A DNA stretch of 64,000 nucleotides, taken from Nocardioidaceae bacterium (GTDB lineage Bacteria; Actinomycetota; Actinomycetes; Propionibacteriales; Nocardioidaceae). This document shows, in pieces, positions 42,546 through 51,526 of this stretch. Location: the NCBI GenBank assembly GCA_018672315.1, contig CP076053.1:1661827-1725826 (forward strand), given 5' to 3'. A program made the position numbers and the translations under genes. Position 1 is the stretch's first letter. Each line of letters starts with the position of its first letter. The notes under the pieces were generated by a model. The model saw nothing but the letters and a program-made list of their open reading frames with translations, was not told the DNA's origin and made no database searches.

Positions 42546-43424
42546 TCAGGTCTGTCCCTCGTACCCGTGATCTCGCGCGAAGGCTGCCAGGGTGCTGGCC
42601 TCGTCCTCGGACCGCCGTAGGTGATGGCGCCGCAACCGCTGCAGCAAAGCGGACAACTCGCCCGCGAGCAACCTGGCGCTGTGCTGCACGGCCGGGGACG
42701 AGGAGCGCTGCCCGGCGGAGGCGAGTGTGTCCACGTACGGAAGGGCGGCGGCGAGGGCGAGGTCCGGGGACGCTTCGCGGAAGTAGTAGGACTCTTCGTA
42801 CTGCACTAAATCAACGTGGACCATCGCCAGCTCGCTGCGCAGTCCCTCCAGGTGGTGAACCGCGGCTGCGTCGCCCGACCCGACCTGCTCCGCGGTGCCG
42901 CATCGTCGCATCGTCGTCAGGTGGCGGGCCAGCGCACGTCGTCGGACGAGTGCGGGATACAGCTGCAGGATCCACGAGATGCCTGCGGTGAGGAGCAGAA
43001 AGCCCAGCAGAGCCTCTATCGGCAGGAGTAGACGGAGCGTCGACGAGGCCGGCTGGATGTCACCGAGCCCGAGCGTCGTGAGGGCGACGACGGACACGTA
43101 CACCGCCCCGAGCGGGCCTGAGGACGTCGGCACGTCGAGGGATGAGGCGTAGTTGAACCCGTCGGGCATGCGCGGGAGGTAGATCAAGGCGAAACCGGCC
43201 ACCAGCATCACCGTCCACACGGCGAGGGTGAGCAACAGACCGAGCGGGCCGCCCAGCTCGGAGCCGCGTGGCCGGCGCGACAGGACCCGGGTTGCCCGCC
43301 ACGTGAGGACGAAAGCAGCGTGGGACAACGGTCCGAAGCCACCGGGGTGCCACAGGGTGTGGAAGATGTCGCGCAACGCGACCGTGACGAGGCTGACGCC
43401 GAGGATGGTGAAGACCCAGTACAA
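42546..43424 (-). CDS. Two-TM potassium channel family protein
   Basis: 292 aa if started at TTG 43424, which has AAGGAT upstream and gives the normal family N-terminus before SLVTVALRDIFHTLWHP; no ATG or GTG is available in frame between there and the next gene. Spans at about 2-20, 60-85 and 125-150, pore helix and filter VVALTTLGLGDIQPAS (TLGLGD in place of TVGYGD). Cytosolic C-terminal helical domain of about 140 residues, without a recognisable RCK fold. A K+ or cation channel in the plasma membrane. Its job in a metal island is not evident. Confidence 0.75.
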   Translation of the reverse strand: MYWVFTILGVSLVTVALRDIFHTLWHPGGFGPLSHAAFVLTWRATRVLSRRPRGSELGGPLGLLLTLAVWTVMLVAGFALIYLPRMPDGFNYASSLDVPTSSGPLGAVYVSVVALTTLGLGDIQPASSTLRLLLPIEALLGFLLLTAGISWILQLYPALVRRRALARHLTTMRRCGTAEQVGSGDAAAVHHLEGLRSELAMVHVDLVQYEESYYFREASPDLALAAALPYVDTLASAGQRSSSPAVQHSARLLAGELSALLQRLRRHHLRRSEDEASTLAAFARDHGYEGQT

Positions 43425-43555
43425 GAGGATATCCTTGAGAGATCTGACGATCAGGTCATGCCTGATCTGTCGGCGGGGATCAGGTGCCGAGCGCGCACTG
43501 CGGCGCCAGCCGCGCCTCCTTGCGACATCGAGGAAGCACGGCTGGCAAGCGTGCG

Positions 43556-44164
43556 TTACGGCTGACGGAGCCGCTTCATCGTGCGGATCTGCTGCTGCTG
43601 CGATGAGGCGATGGAGCGGGCCACGGCGATGGCTGGGTCGAACTTGCCGTTGCGCTCCTCGGCTTGGGCCATGGCGATGGCGCCCGCGTGGTGCTCGATC
43701 ATCATCGATAGCCACATCTGCTGGAACGTGCTGTCGGAGGCCTCGGCGAGGTCGCTCATGTCCTGCTCGGACATCATCCCCTCCATCGACGGCATGCCTG
43801 CGGCACCACCGGAACCGTGGTCGGCCATGGTCGAGGGCACTGGCTCGCCCCACTCGCGAAGCCATCCCGACATCTGCTTGATCTCTGGTGTCTGGGCTGT
43901 GCGGATCTCTTCGGCGAGAGCGCTCACGTCGGACGAGAGCGGGCGACCCTCGACGAGGTCGACCATCTCGAGCGCTTGGGCGTGGTGCGGGATCATCTGA
44001 CGGGCGAAGCGGACGTCGGCGAGATTGTGAGCGCGGGCAGCGCTGGCGCTTGCCGGCGACTTGCCGTCGGCGTCGTCTGGAGCGCATCCCGTCAACGATG
44101 CCCCGAGGGCTACGGCGGCGAGGACGGCGACGGCAGGACGCGTGAAGTTGTGGTTCAAGGACAT
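43556..44164 (-). CDS. DUF305 lipoprotein
   Basis: 202 aa from ATG at 44164. Lipobox LTGC at about 28-31 within AVLAAVALGASLTGCAPDD. Two DUF305 repeats: DVRFARQMIPHHAQALEMVD (about 57-76) and MWLSMMIEHHAGAIAMAQAE (about 152-171), each with the HH pair, and a Met/Gly linker (GMPSMEGMMSEQDM). DUF305 proteins are ferritin-like helical, exported and frequent in copper and mercury loci; the HH and Met residues suggest metal binding. Function not established. Confidence 0.88.
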   Translation of the reverse strand: MSLNHNFTRPAVAVLAAVALGASLTGCAPDDADGKSPASASAARAHNLADVRFARQMIPHHAQALEMVDLVEGRPLSSDVSALAEEIRTAQTPEIKQMSGWLREWGEPVPSTMADHGSGGAAGMPSMEGMMSEQDMSDLAEASDSTFQQMWLSMMIEHHAGAIAMAQAEERNGKFDPAIAVARSIASSQQQQIRTMKRLRQP

Positions 44165-44252
44165 GGCGATCTCAACTTTCAGACTGATGAGGGGCTGCGA
44201 CGTCGAAAGGGCGCGCAGTTGGATCCGGAGCCGGAAGACACCCGGTCCGGCC

Positions 44253-44720
44253 TCAGCAGAGCAGGATCGAAAGTCGATGCAGGTTTGGGCGATCACGTCT
44301 CCGAGACGCGGGAGGCGGGACGCGTTGGCGTGTCGCCCGGGGGCAGACCGTGAGGAGACGACATCGAGACCTCGCGAGCGCGGTGAGGAGGGCCAGCCCT
44401 GTCGCCAGCAGCGCCAAGCAGAGCCCCATGCTCATGCCGATCGTCATCGGCGGGGGGCCGGCAAGCACCTCTGCGGCCTCGCCGATTGAGCCATCGGAGC
44501 CGGCGGACGACTGGTGTACGGATGCACCGGGGAGAACCGTGACGGCCGCGGTGCCGTGGTGGGGGATGGTGGCGACCGCGCTGTACGAATCGTCCGACGC
44601 GGCATTCTGAGCGAAGCCATGCATCATGATCAGCGCGGCAAGGACCGGTAGGACCACGCTCAGGCGGCGGACCGAGGACCGTGTACACACAGCGCGAGCC
44701 AGAGACCGGGAGGGTGTCAT
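44253..44720 (-). CDS. DUF6153-type membrane protein
   Basis: 155 aa. Signal-like or membrane segment near the N-terminus (LSVVLPVLAALIMMHGFAQN) and a second span (MSMGLCLALLATGLALLTALA) followed by a basic, Arg/Pro-rich tail. The middle is His/Ser/Gly-rich and extracellular. Such proteins follow DUF305 genes in actinobacterial copper loci. Role unknown. Confidence 0.72.
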   Translation of the reverse strand: MTPSRSLARAVCTRSSVRRLSVVLPVLAALIMMHGFAQNAASDDSYSAVATIPHHGTAAVTVLPGASVHQSSAGSDGSIGEAAEVLAGPPPMTIGMSMGLCLALLATGLALLTALARSRCRLLTVCPRATRQRVPPPASRRRDRPNLHRLSILLC

Positions 44721-45351
44721 ATCCAGGCAAGCCTAGAGCAACGCGACACATGTTCCACGAGCCTTAGTTCGCTTGCCTTGCTCGACATCAACTTCAACAA
44801 CAACGAACGACGTTCGAAAGGTCTGCTCCGTCGCCGCGGCGTGCGCCGGGGTCGTGGCGAGAGCCAGAAGAAGGCGAGAAGGCGCCGCGGGCGGCGGTGT
44901 CCGCGGCGACCGCGTACCGGGACGGTGAAGTCTCCTGAGAGCCTCGCCGTGCTTAGCCGGTCCACGATCCCAGGCGCCCGCGACGCAGCCGACTGGCAGC
45001 GGCGACGGGCAGGACGGCGACGACCAAGTAATCGGATGTCGCCCCGACGCCTGCCCGGACCGTCAGCCCGGAGGCGCCGGTGATGGTGATCACCACTAGC
45101 AAGGTGCCAGCGGCGTACGCGTGGGCAACGTGAGAAGCAGCCTCGGCGCCGGCACCACTCGGAAGCCACGACGCCGAGGGAGGCCCGTCAGCAAGTCGAC
45201 CGGCATCCTGAGCGTCCGCGGGCAGTCGCACATGCGGTAGTCGAGGAGGGCGATGTGTGACGGTTCGATCACATGGCGCGGAAGGCGGGCCGCACTGGTT
45301 CTTGGGCCTGCGCCACGCCCACGTGGGGCGCCCGGAGTGGTCCGGGGCGGC
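44721..45351. other. Region without a supported gene
   Basis: About 630 bp. A minus-strand frame at 44953-45231 (92 aa) has a hydrophobic second half (GTLLVVITITGASGLTVRAG and on) but no clear ribosome-binding site or family. It could be a remnant of a membrane protein. Otherwise only low-complexity Arg-rich shadow frames. Confidence 0.4.
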
Positions 45352-45861
45352 TCAGCGGAGCGAGCCGCCGAACCAAGAGCTGGTCCAGATCCGCTCGCGC
45401 TTGACGCGCTGAGAGCCGTAAGGCGCGTGGATGATGTACGCGCTGCCGTTCTTGCGACCCGCGAAGACGCCCATGTGGTAGACGCGCCCGTTCTTCGCGA
45501 AGAACACGAAGTCGCCTCGACGCATACTGCGCTTGCTGACCCGCTTGTACGCCGACGCCTGCTGGTTGGAGGTGCGGGGCACATTGCGGAAGCCCGCCTT
45601 GCGGTAGCTGTAGTAGGTCAGGCCGGAGCAGTCGAATGCGTTCGGGCCGGCTGCGCCCCACTGGTAGGCGTCGCCCTTCTGGGCGGCCACGATGCGGACC
45701 GCCTTGCGGATCTTCTCGAGTCGGGCGCTGCCGGCGGCGTCAGCCGAAGGGGCAGCGATGGCGACCGTGGTGAGCACCAAGGCCAGCACCATCAGGGGGA
45801 GCAGCACCGCGGTGCGGAGGGTGCGGAGGGTGCGGAGGGGGAAACGGGCAGCAGCGGGCAC
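45352..45861 (-). CDS. NlpC/P60 cell-wall hydrolase
   Basis: 169 aa from GTG at 45861 with GAAAGGAAC upstream. Signal peptide at about 1-43 (LLPLMVLALVLTTVAIAAPSADA). NlpC/P60 domain: catalytic Cys in AFDCSGLTYYSY, His in GRVYHMGVFAG, third polar residue in IIHAPYGSQ. It cleaves peptidoglycan stem peptides outside the cell. A c-di-AMP riboswitch directly precedes it, as is common for actinobacterial wall hydrolases. It looks chromosomal in kind rather than island cargo. Confidence 0.92.
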   Translation of the reverse strand: MPAAARFPLRTLRTLRTAVLLPLMVLALVLTTVAIAAPSADAAGSARLEKIRKAVRIVAAQKGDAYQWGAAGPNAFDCSGLTYYSYRKAGFRNVPRTSNQQASAYKRVSKRSMRRGDFVFFAKNGRVYHMGVFAGRKNGSAYIIHAPYGSQRVKRERIWTSSWFGGSLR

Positions 45862-45885
45862 GGGTCGGGTTCCTTTCCCACGCCT

Positions 45886-46066
45886 GTGAGGTCAGCTGTC
45901 GGGTTGGAGCCGGAAAGGTGCTCCGCCGCACGGGTGCGGCTTCACCCCGAGCGCCGGGCCGCTGGCGGCCTGGACGCGTGGTGATGTGGGTCCCCCACTC
46001 CTGCCCCGTGTGGTTGGTGGGTTGACAGGACCAGTTCACGGACGGGGCAGGACTCGGCGTACCCGG
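45886..46066 (-). ncRNA. ydaO-yuaA (c-di-AMP) riboswitch
   Basis: Read on the minus strand the leader contains the conserved blocks in order: GCCGAGTCCTGCCCCG, GGGGCAGGAGTGGGGGACCC, GGGGTGAAGCCGCACCC, GGCGGAGCACCTTTCCGGCT and CCAACCCGACAGCTGACCTC. These are the hallmarks of the ydaO class. It ends about 25 bases before the NlpC/P60 start. High c-di-AMP should switch the hydrolase off. Confidence 0.9.
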
Positions 46067-46151
46067 ACTGGCATGAAGTTGTGGTCGGGCACCCGACGGC
46101 GGGTGGCCCGGACAGCAACCCTGCCGGTCCGACGAGCGGAACCTCGCGAGG

Positions 46152-46957
46152 TCACGAGCAGGTAACGTAGACGGCGCAGGTCAGTCCCGCAAGTTCTAGC
46201 CGTTGACCGCTTCGTGGCGTGGTGCCCCGGCGAGATTTGATGGACCGCGGGAGTGGCGTGACCGAGGCGTGAGCTTTCGGTATCGCCCGGGACTCGCGCG
46301 GTCGAGCACGGCTTTCTGGCGCACGAGGATCGACTGCGCCTCGTAGACGATCGCCGCTTGCTCGTTTCCGCTGTCTCGCCGAGGCACGACGAAACGCGGG
46401 TGCCGTGGCGACGTTACTAGGAGTAGCTGTTGAGCCCCATCGCTCCTCCGGGCAGCGTTCCGCGACCGCAGCGTCGTCCGCGTCCGCCTCGCCCCGCCGG
46501 GGGAGATCGCGGCCCGGGCTTAGGGGGAGCGGACTGACCCGCTTCACTGTTGGACTCGGAGCGCGCGGGGACCTGATGGGACTACCGAGAGCCTGATTGG
46601 TGTGGATCCGCCGCTCGACCCCAAGCATTCGGGGGCTCCCGGCAGCAGCCCCCGCGTGCCGAGACGGCGACTTTGGCTTGCCCAGGTTCACTCGACCGTC
46701 GGATGTCACCCCCGGCCACCTTGCCGGGTCGTTGCAATGCCGCAACCCGGGTTGACAGTCGCTCACACGGGTGCAGCCCTTGGCGCAAAGCCATCCGGTG
46801 CACAGCTCCTCGGTCCGCAGAAAGTCCGCAGAAAGTTCGTCGGGACCCGTCGTCGAATCGAAGCGTTCAACAGATTCCGTCACGCGAACGCCCAGTTCAG
46901 CGGCTGTTTTCGTACGTCGCCATCAACTTCCAACGCAGCTCGAAAACCGGTCGCCGA
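46152..46957. other. Region without a supported gene, left of the att-like repeat
   Basis: About 800 bp. Several short frames but none with family features or a good start. A plus-strand frame ends FPWYY with its stop inside the att-like repeat; the same ending appears at the right-hand copy, so it reflects the repeat, not a gene. Confidence 0.4.
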
Positions 46958-46976
46958 CTTCCCCTGGTACTACTGA
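46958..46976 (+). repeat. att-like direct repeat, left copy
   Basis: CTTCCCCTGGTACTACTGA, matching the right copy at 56595-56613 in 18 of 19 positions. Together they bound a 9.6-kb segment with an integrase remnant. Probably an attL core; the exact crossover is unknown. Confidence 0.65.
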
Positions 46977-47019
46977 TCTTGCGCGTTTGCGCAGGCCAGA
47001 GGCCTATTCGGGACTCATG

Positions 47020-47037
47020 CGTGGCAGGTGCGTGGCA
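47020..47037 (+). repeat. Paired arm-type motifs near the left att-like repeat
   Basis: CGTGGCA occurs at 47020-47026 and again at 47031-47037, 11 bp apart. The same pair with the same spacing is at 56472-56489 beside the right repeat. GTTTGCGCAGG is also shared (46985-46995 and 56533-56543). These look like integrase arm-binding sites. Confidence 0.55.
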
Positions 47038-47189
47038 AGAATCGCTGTCGGGCGTTGAGACGATTGGGCGCACGGCGATCAATGACTCCTTCGCGGCTAA
47101 GCCAGCTCTGCGAGCCGTGAACGGCTGGTTCGGATTTCAACGTGCGACAAGATGGCGTACTCAACCGCAAGGAATCATCGGGAGGAATC

Positions 47190-48080
47190 GTGCCACAGCT
47201 CACGAACGGAGTCCTGGTCCTCATCGCATCCCCAGGTGACGCGGTTGAGGAACGGGCGGCGGTGCGTGAAGCGTTGGTCGACTGGAACATCACCCGTGGG
47301 CGACGGGAGCGCGTCGCACTTCTGCCGTGGCTGTTCGAGCGACACGCGGTGGCAAAGGTTGGCGACCGACCGCAGGCGATTATCAACGCGCAGGCCGTTG
47401 ACAAGGCCGACGTCGTCGTGGCGTTCTTCGACAGTCGACTCGGAACGGCAACGGAGGTGGACGTTTCGGGGACGGCCGAGGAGATCAACCGGGCCGCCGA
47501 CCTCGGCAAGCCAGTACATGTGTACTTCTCGGAGGAGCCGCTCCCCCGGGATGTCGACGGCGAGCAACTCGAGGCACTGAGAGCATTCCAAGCCGAGATG
47601 GAGCAGCGGGGACTGATGGGTCGTTACGCGGACCCAGCGGACCTGGTCGGCCAGGTGGTCCGCGCCATCGAATTGGACATCGAGGATGCCGGCTGGGCCG
47701 ATCCGAGTTCGCCCTCGACTGCGGAGGCCGGTGCCGACCTCGTCTGGAGACATATCCATGGGCGCGAGCCCAAGGGCTTCGACAAGCGGGGAAAGATGCA
47801 GTATCGGACGACGGCAAACGATCTCGTTGTCACCAACGACGGCTCGGTGCCCGCCGAGGAGTTGACGTTCGAGATCGTGGCTGTGGGCCCGACGCATTTC
47901 GCTTTCCCGGAGCCGCCCGACGGGCCTGTCACGGTCCATCCGCGCTCGAGCCTCTCGTGGACGCTCATTCCGACGCCGAGTTGGGGCGCGTCGGGTAGCA
48001 CCGTCGAGATCCGCGCCTCCTGGACGGAGAACGGCGAGCCAAAGCAGGCCATCAGGACGATCACCTTGGAGAGTGGTTAG
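47190..48080 (+). CDS. DUF4062-like protein with predicted nucleotide-sensor fold
   Basis: 296 aa from GTG at 47190, preceded by GGGAGGA. The N-terminal 150 residues follow a Rossmann-like, TIR/SLOG-type pattern seen in DUF4062-like proteins: GVLVLIASPGDAVEERAAVR, DRPQAIINAQAVDKADVVVA, FFDSRLGTATEVD, SGTAEEINRAADLGKPVHVY, FSEEPLPRD. The C-terminal part (about 200-296) is a beta-rich domain (NDLVVTNDGSVPAEELTFEI) of Ig-like character. Cytosolic. Proteins of this group are common in defence regions; an effector or sensor role is inference. It is the first gene inside the left att-like end. Confidence 0.72.
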   Translation: MPQLTNGVLVLIASPGDAVEERAAVREALVDWNITRGRRERVALLPWLFERHAVAKVGDRPQAIINAQAVDKADVVVAFFDSRLGTATEVDVSGTAEEINRAADLGKPVHVYFSEEPLPRDVDGEQLEALRAFQAEMEQRGLMGRYADPADLVGQVVRAIELDIEDAGWADPSSPSTAEAGADLVWRHIHGREPKGFDKRGKMQYRTTANDLVVTNDGSVPAEELTFEIVAVGPTHFAFPEPPDGPVTVHPRSSLSWTLIPTPSWGASGSTVEIRASWTENGEPKQAIRTITLESG

Positions 48081-48641
48081 CAGGGCTCGGCAAGCACCGG
48101 CGAGCCGGGACGCCCAGGCTTTCACGCCCTGGAGGCGACCCTCCTCAGCCATGAGGGAGCAGTCGGCCCAGATGGCGCTCTCCAGCTCAAGGAGAGTGGC
48201 AGTTGGGAAGTCGTGGTCGATCCACTTCGCGCGGTAGCCGGCCTCGCCCCATTCATCCAGCACCGCCCGCGCACCCGAGGCGATCGCGCGCTGGAACGCG
48301 ACCAGCGAGCACGTCGCGTCGAGCAGGACCTTGCCCTTCTCGTCGGGGTCCGGTCCCCAGAGCGAGTGGAACCAGAGAACTCGAACAGCCACCTGATCTC
48401 CGGAACGGTCGAGCACCCAGCGGAACTCGCCAGGTTCCTCTGCCCACGACACCCGAATCGTCGATTCTGCGTCAGGCAGGAGGACGGCAGCAGCGACCAG
48501 GTCCCCGAGCGCGTCATCGAGGTACGAAGCCGACAGCGGCGTCGAAGCGGCACCGATTGTCAGACGCGCTTCGCTCCACCCAGCTCCGGTCAGGCGGTAG
48601 GTGAACTCGACTTCGCGGCGGCCCTGCAATACGTCCCTCAC
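48081..48641 (-). CDS. Unknown protein gene lacking its own stop (3' end probably lost)
   Basis: ATG at 48641 overlaps the stop of the preceding gene (ATGA). About 185 codons look real (EFTYRLTGAGWSEARLTIG, AESTIRVSWAEEPGEFRWVL, VLLDATCSLVAFQRAIASGA); after about 48,100 the frame enters sequence antisense to the DUF4062-like gene and stays open to 47175, giving Arg-rich non-protein-like sequence. So the native 3' end was probably replaced when the neighbouring gene arrived. Family not recognised; it resembles the small soluble proteins of immunity clusters in composition. Confidence 0.5.
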
Positions 48642-49393
48642 CAGATCCAGTGCGCGCTCCGGATTCCGAGTTCGTCCTGGCCGCGCACGTACAGGCGGAC
48701 TGACTCGGGGCCCTTGACCGATGGACCACCGATTGGAAATGCCAGACGGTTCTCGCCGGAGTCGATCGCCACGTATTCACCCTCGACGACCGAGAGCTGC
48801 TCGACGGTCTTACCGATCAGCTGAGTGATCGAGGAAGGACCCACTCCCTGGCACCCGATGATGCCGAACGGCTCCGTGTAGCCCGTCAGGATGACGTCGT
48901 CCATGTGCACCTCGATGAAGTCGTGCACGAAGTTGATGCCCGTGATCTTCAGGCCGCGCACGGTGGCGTCCGCATCGTTGTTCAGCCCGCTCGTCGTCTC
49001 CGGAGCGGACAGTGCGGCCTGACCCTGGTCGCGCTGCCACGCGTGCCAGATCTCGGCAGAGACTGCTCGGTATCGCTCGATGGGGCCAGCCGTCTCGGGG
49101 TCGAACCACTGAACGAACGTCTCGTAGGTGAGCGCCCGGACGTCGTCGGCGTTCCGCGCATGCGGCAGGGCGATCACGATCGTCTCTGCCTCAGCGACGT
49201 ACTCGTCGGTGTTCGACTCGAAGTTGATTCCGATCGGGTCGGCTTCGAACAGAATCCGCGAGACCTCGGCAACCAGGTCGCGCCGGGTGACGGTTTGGGC
49301 GAAGCGTGACTCTTTCGCGGCCGTGATCGCCGCCTTGTGCTGGTCCCACTGCTCTTCAGCTGAGGGTGCCTTGGCGCGGCCGAACCACTTCAT
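48638..49393 (-). CDS. Unknown soluble protein, immunity-cluster type
   Basis: 251 aa, ATG at 49393. No signal peptide or membrane span. The N-terminal third is charged and helical (SAEEQWDQHKAAITAAKESR), the C-terminal half beta-rich (ITGINFVHDFIEVHMDDVIL, FGIIGCQGVGPSS, VYLRVRG-like ends). No family recognised. ATGA coupling with the following gene suggests a joint function. It begins 12 bp after the end of the integrase remnant. Confidence 0.6.
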   Translation of the reverse strand: MKWFGRAKAPSAEEQWDQHKAAITAAKESRFAQTVTRRDLVAEVSRILFEADPIGINFESNTDEYVAEAETIVIALPHARNADDVRALTYETFVQWFDPETAGPIERYRAVSAEIWHAWQRDQGQAALSAPETTSGLNNDADATVRGLKITGINFVHDFIEVHMDDVILTGYTEPFGIIGCQGVGPSSITQLIGKTVEQLSVVEGEYVAIDSGENRLAFPIGGPSVKGPESVRLYVRGQDELGIRSAHWIW

Positions 49394-49405
49394 TGGGCAA
49401 CTGTC

Positions 49406-50023
49406 TCATCGCGTCGTGGTCGCGGTCCCTCGACTTTCGTCTTTGCCCTCGACCGCGAGCACCTCGACCGCCATCCCCGCGGCGGCCGCCCGGGTCTTGT
49501 CCTCGGCCGTCGGCCAGAGGTGCGCGTAGGTGCTGAGCGTCGTCGTGGCGGAGGCGTGGCCCATCGCTCGCTGGACCGTGACGACGTCGCACCCGGCGGC
49601 GATCAGGCCGCTGGCGAAGTAGTGCCGCAGCTCGTGGAGCTTGTAGGCCACTCCGGCATCGGTACGGGTGGATCGCCAGCGGTAGTCCACGAGGTTGTCG
49701 TGCCATGGCCTGCCGACCTCATCGAACAGCCACCGCGACGGCTCGCCGTCCGGCGTGTGCACGCGGACGTGCTCGGCGAGGATCGCGATCACCTCGTCAG
49801 GCAGATAGATGGTCCGCTCCGATTCGTACTTCGGTGGGCGGATCACTACGGTGATCCCGCCTGCCGCTTCGACCAGGTTCTTCCCAGCCGCGACGTCAGG
49901 TGCCTTAGCTCGTTGCAGTTGGCGAGTGACGCGCAAGCTGCGCCCTAGGAAGTCGATGTCGCCGACCTGAACACCGAGCGCCTCGCCACGACGCAGCCCG
50001 ACGAAGGCACACAGTGCGACGTA
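49406..50023 (-). pseudogene. Tyrosine integrase, 5' part lost to an IS3 insertion
   Basis: The C-terminal catalytic domain is present: first Arg in FVGLRRGEALGV, the Lys region PPKYESERTIYLP, LHELRHYFASGL with the H-x-x-R box, MGHASATTTLSTYAHL with the second His and the nucleophilic Tyr. The SAM-like arm- and core-binding domains (roughly 150-200 residues) are missing: the reading frame runs straight into the IS3 left terminal repeat at 50024. It is thus a remnant. It probably once moved the segment bounded by the 46958 and 56595 repeats. Confidence 0.85.
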
Positions 50024-50092
50024 GGGACTGCTGCACGGATGGGTGACATCTGATCTGTGGTGCCGAGAGATGCCGCTGGAAGGATGTGCACC

Positions 50093-50386
50093 GTGCCCAA
50101 GCCCTATCCCCGAGAGTTCCGCGAGGACGTCGTCCGGGTCGCCCGGAACCGCGAGCCGGGAGTCCATCTCAAGCAGATCGCTGCCGACTTCGGGATCAGC
50201 GAGTCCTGTCTGACGAACTGGCTCAAGTCCGCTGACGGCGAGGACGGCGTCAGGCCCGGGACGACCGTCAGCGAGAACGCCGAGCTTCGCGATCTGCGCC
50301 GCCGCAATCGGCTGCTGGAGCAGGAGAACGAGGTCCTGCGTCGTGCCGCGGCGTATCTCTCGCAGGCGAACCTGCCGGGAAAATGA
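50093..50386 (+). CDS. IS3-family OrfA
   Basis: 97 aa from GTG at 50093 (VPKPYPREFREDVVRVARN); ATG at 50084 is possible. Helix-turn-helix (IAADFGISESCLTNWLKSAD) and a leucine-zipper-like end (LRDLRRRNRLLEQENEVLRR). It overlaps orfB by 4 bp, the usual frameshifting arrangement of IS3 elements. Intact, but no functional OrfB is encoded here. Confidence 0.88.
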   Translation: MPKPYPREFREDVVRVARNREPGVHLKQIAADFGISESCLTNWLKSADGEDGVRPGTTVSENAELRDLRRRNRLLEQENEVLRRAAAYLSQANLPGK

Positions 50387-51307
50387 TGTACCCGCTCGTC
50401 CGTGAGCTCGCCGCCGAGGGAATCCCGGTGTCGGTGACGTGCCGGGTCCTCAAGCTCGCCCGCCAGCCCTACTACCGATGGCTCGCGGCACCGGTCACGG
50501 ACGCTGAGTTGACCGAGGCGTACCGCGCGAACGCATTGTGGAACGCCCACGACGACGATCCCGAGTTCGGCTACCGGTTCCTGCTCGACGAAGCCAGCAG
50601 CGCCGGGCAGCCGATGGCAGAGCGGACCGCGTGGCGGATCTGCTCGAGCAACGGCTGGTGGAGCGCCTTCGGCAAACCCACGCGCGGGAAGGCCGGCCGT
50701 CCCGGTCCGCCCGTGCGCGACGACCTGTGCGCGGTGACCGACAAGCACGGCAGGGTGCGGCACTAGTTCCAAGCGGACGCTCCGAACCGGCTGTGGCTCA
50801 CCGACATCACCGAGCACCAGACCCGCGAGGGCAAGCTCTACCTCTGCGCCATCCCGTGACAGCAAGGACGCCTACTCCAACCGCATCGTCGGCTACTCGA
50901 TCGACTCACGCATGAAGTCGCGCCTCGCGGTCACCGCGCTCGAGTCCGCCGTGTCCAGGCGCCGCGTCGAGGACGCCGATGTCGCCGGCTGCATCGTGCA
51001 CAGCGACCGAGGCTCTCAATTCCGCAGCCGGAAATTCGGGCACGCTCTGAACCGCCACGGCCTCGTCGGATCGATGGGCCGCGTCGGCGCCGCCTGCGAC
51101 AACGCCGCCATGGAGAGGTTCTTCGCGCTGCTGCAACGCAACGTCCTCGACCGCCGCTCCTGGGCCACCCGCGAGGAGCTCCGGATCGCGATCGTCACCT
51201 GGATCGAACGGACCTACCACCGCCGCCGCAGACAAGCAGCGCTCGGCCGGTTGACCCCCATCGAGTACGAGACGATCATGACCACGACGGTTGCTCAGGC
51301 AGCCTGA
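50383..51307 (+). pseudogene. IS3-family OrfB, broken
   Basis: Reads MYPLVRELAAEGIPVSVTCR ... KHGRVRH, then a TAG at 50764-50766 in place of a sense codon; the same phase goes on FQADAPNRLWLTDITEHQTR. After YLCAI an extra CCGTGACAGC (10 bp, about 50854-50863) shifts the frame, and the rest (YSNRIVGYSIDSRMKSRLAV, VHSDRGSQF, MGRVGAACDNAAMERFFALL) is read in another phase to 51307. DDE residues are all encoded but not in one frame. Confidence 0.85.
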
Positions 51308-51340
51308 CCCAACCTGTCACCTGATCGTGCAGCAGTCCCG

Positions 51341-51526
51341 AACGTCAAGGCGAGCGGCGTCGGCTACGTGACGCGCTTCGATGTCGAGAAGGACTACCTA
51401 GACCAGTACGACGTCCAGCGCGCCGGCGGCGAGACGATCCTGGAGTACTGGATCCCGGCCGAGGACCTCGACGAGTTCAACCGGCACATCGTCGGTTTGA
51501 TCGAAGTCGTTTGCGAGTTCCGGTGA
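51341..51526 (+). pseudogene. 3' fragment of an ADP-ribosylation/crystallin J1-type gene
   Basis: 61 codons with no start, directly at the IS3 right end: NVKASGVGYVTRFDVEKDYL, DQYDVQRAGGETILEYWIPA, EDLDEFNRHIVGLIEVV. This is the C-terminus of a small actinobacterial family commonly labelled ADP-ribosylation/crystallin J1, whose N-terminal half is gone. The stop TGA (51524-51526) overlaps the start of the next gene (GTGA), so the two were translationally coupled. Confidence 0.7.

Larger units (their letters stand above)
50024..51339 (+). mobile_element. IS3-family insertion sequence, degenerate
   Basis: Terminal inverted repeats: GGGACTGCTGCACG at 50024-50037 and its complement CGTGCAGCAGTCCC at 51326-51339, followed inward by a second matching block (GGTGACA). 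orfA is intact and orfB is broken. The flanks belong to two different genes (integrase left, ADP-ribosylation-type fragment right), so DNA was lost on insertion or later. Confidence 0.88.

Noticed and set aside
44953-45231. A 92-aa minus-strand hydrophobic frame
   Set aside because: No ribosome site, no family pattern and no operon context.
46602-46976. A plus-strand gene ending FPWYY, shared with 56359-56613
   Set aside because: The shared ending is just the translated att-like repeat; the upstream parts are unrelated and not protein-like.
47175-48641. A 488-aa minus-strand gene
   Set aside because: The last 300 codons are antisense to the better supported DUF4062-like gene and have no protein-like character; only the first part is kept.
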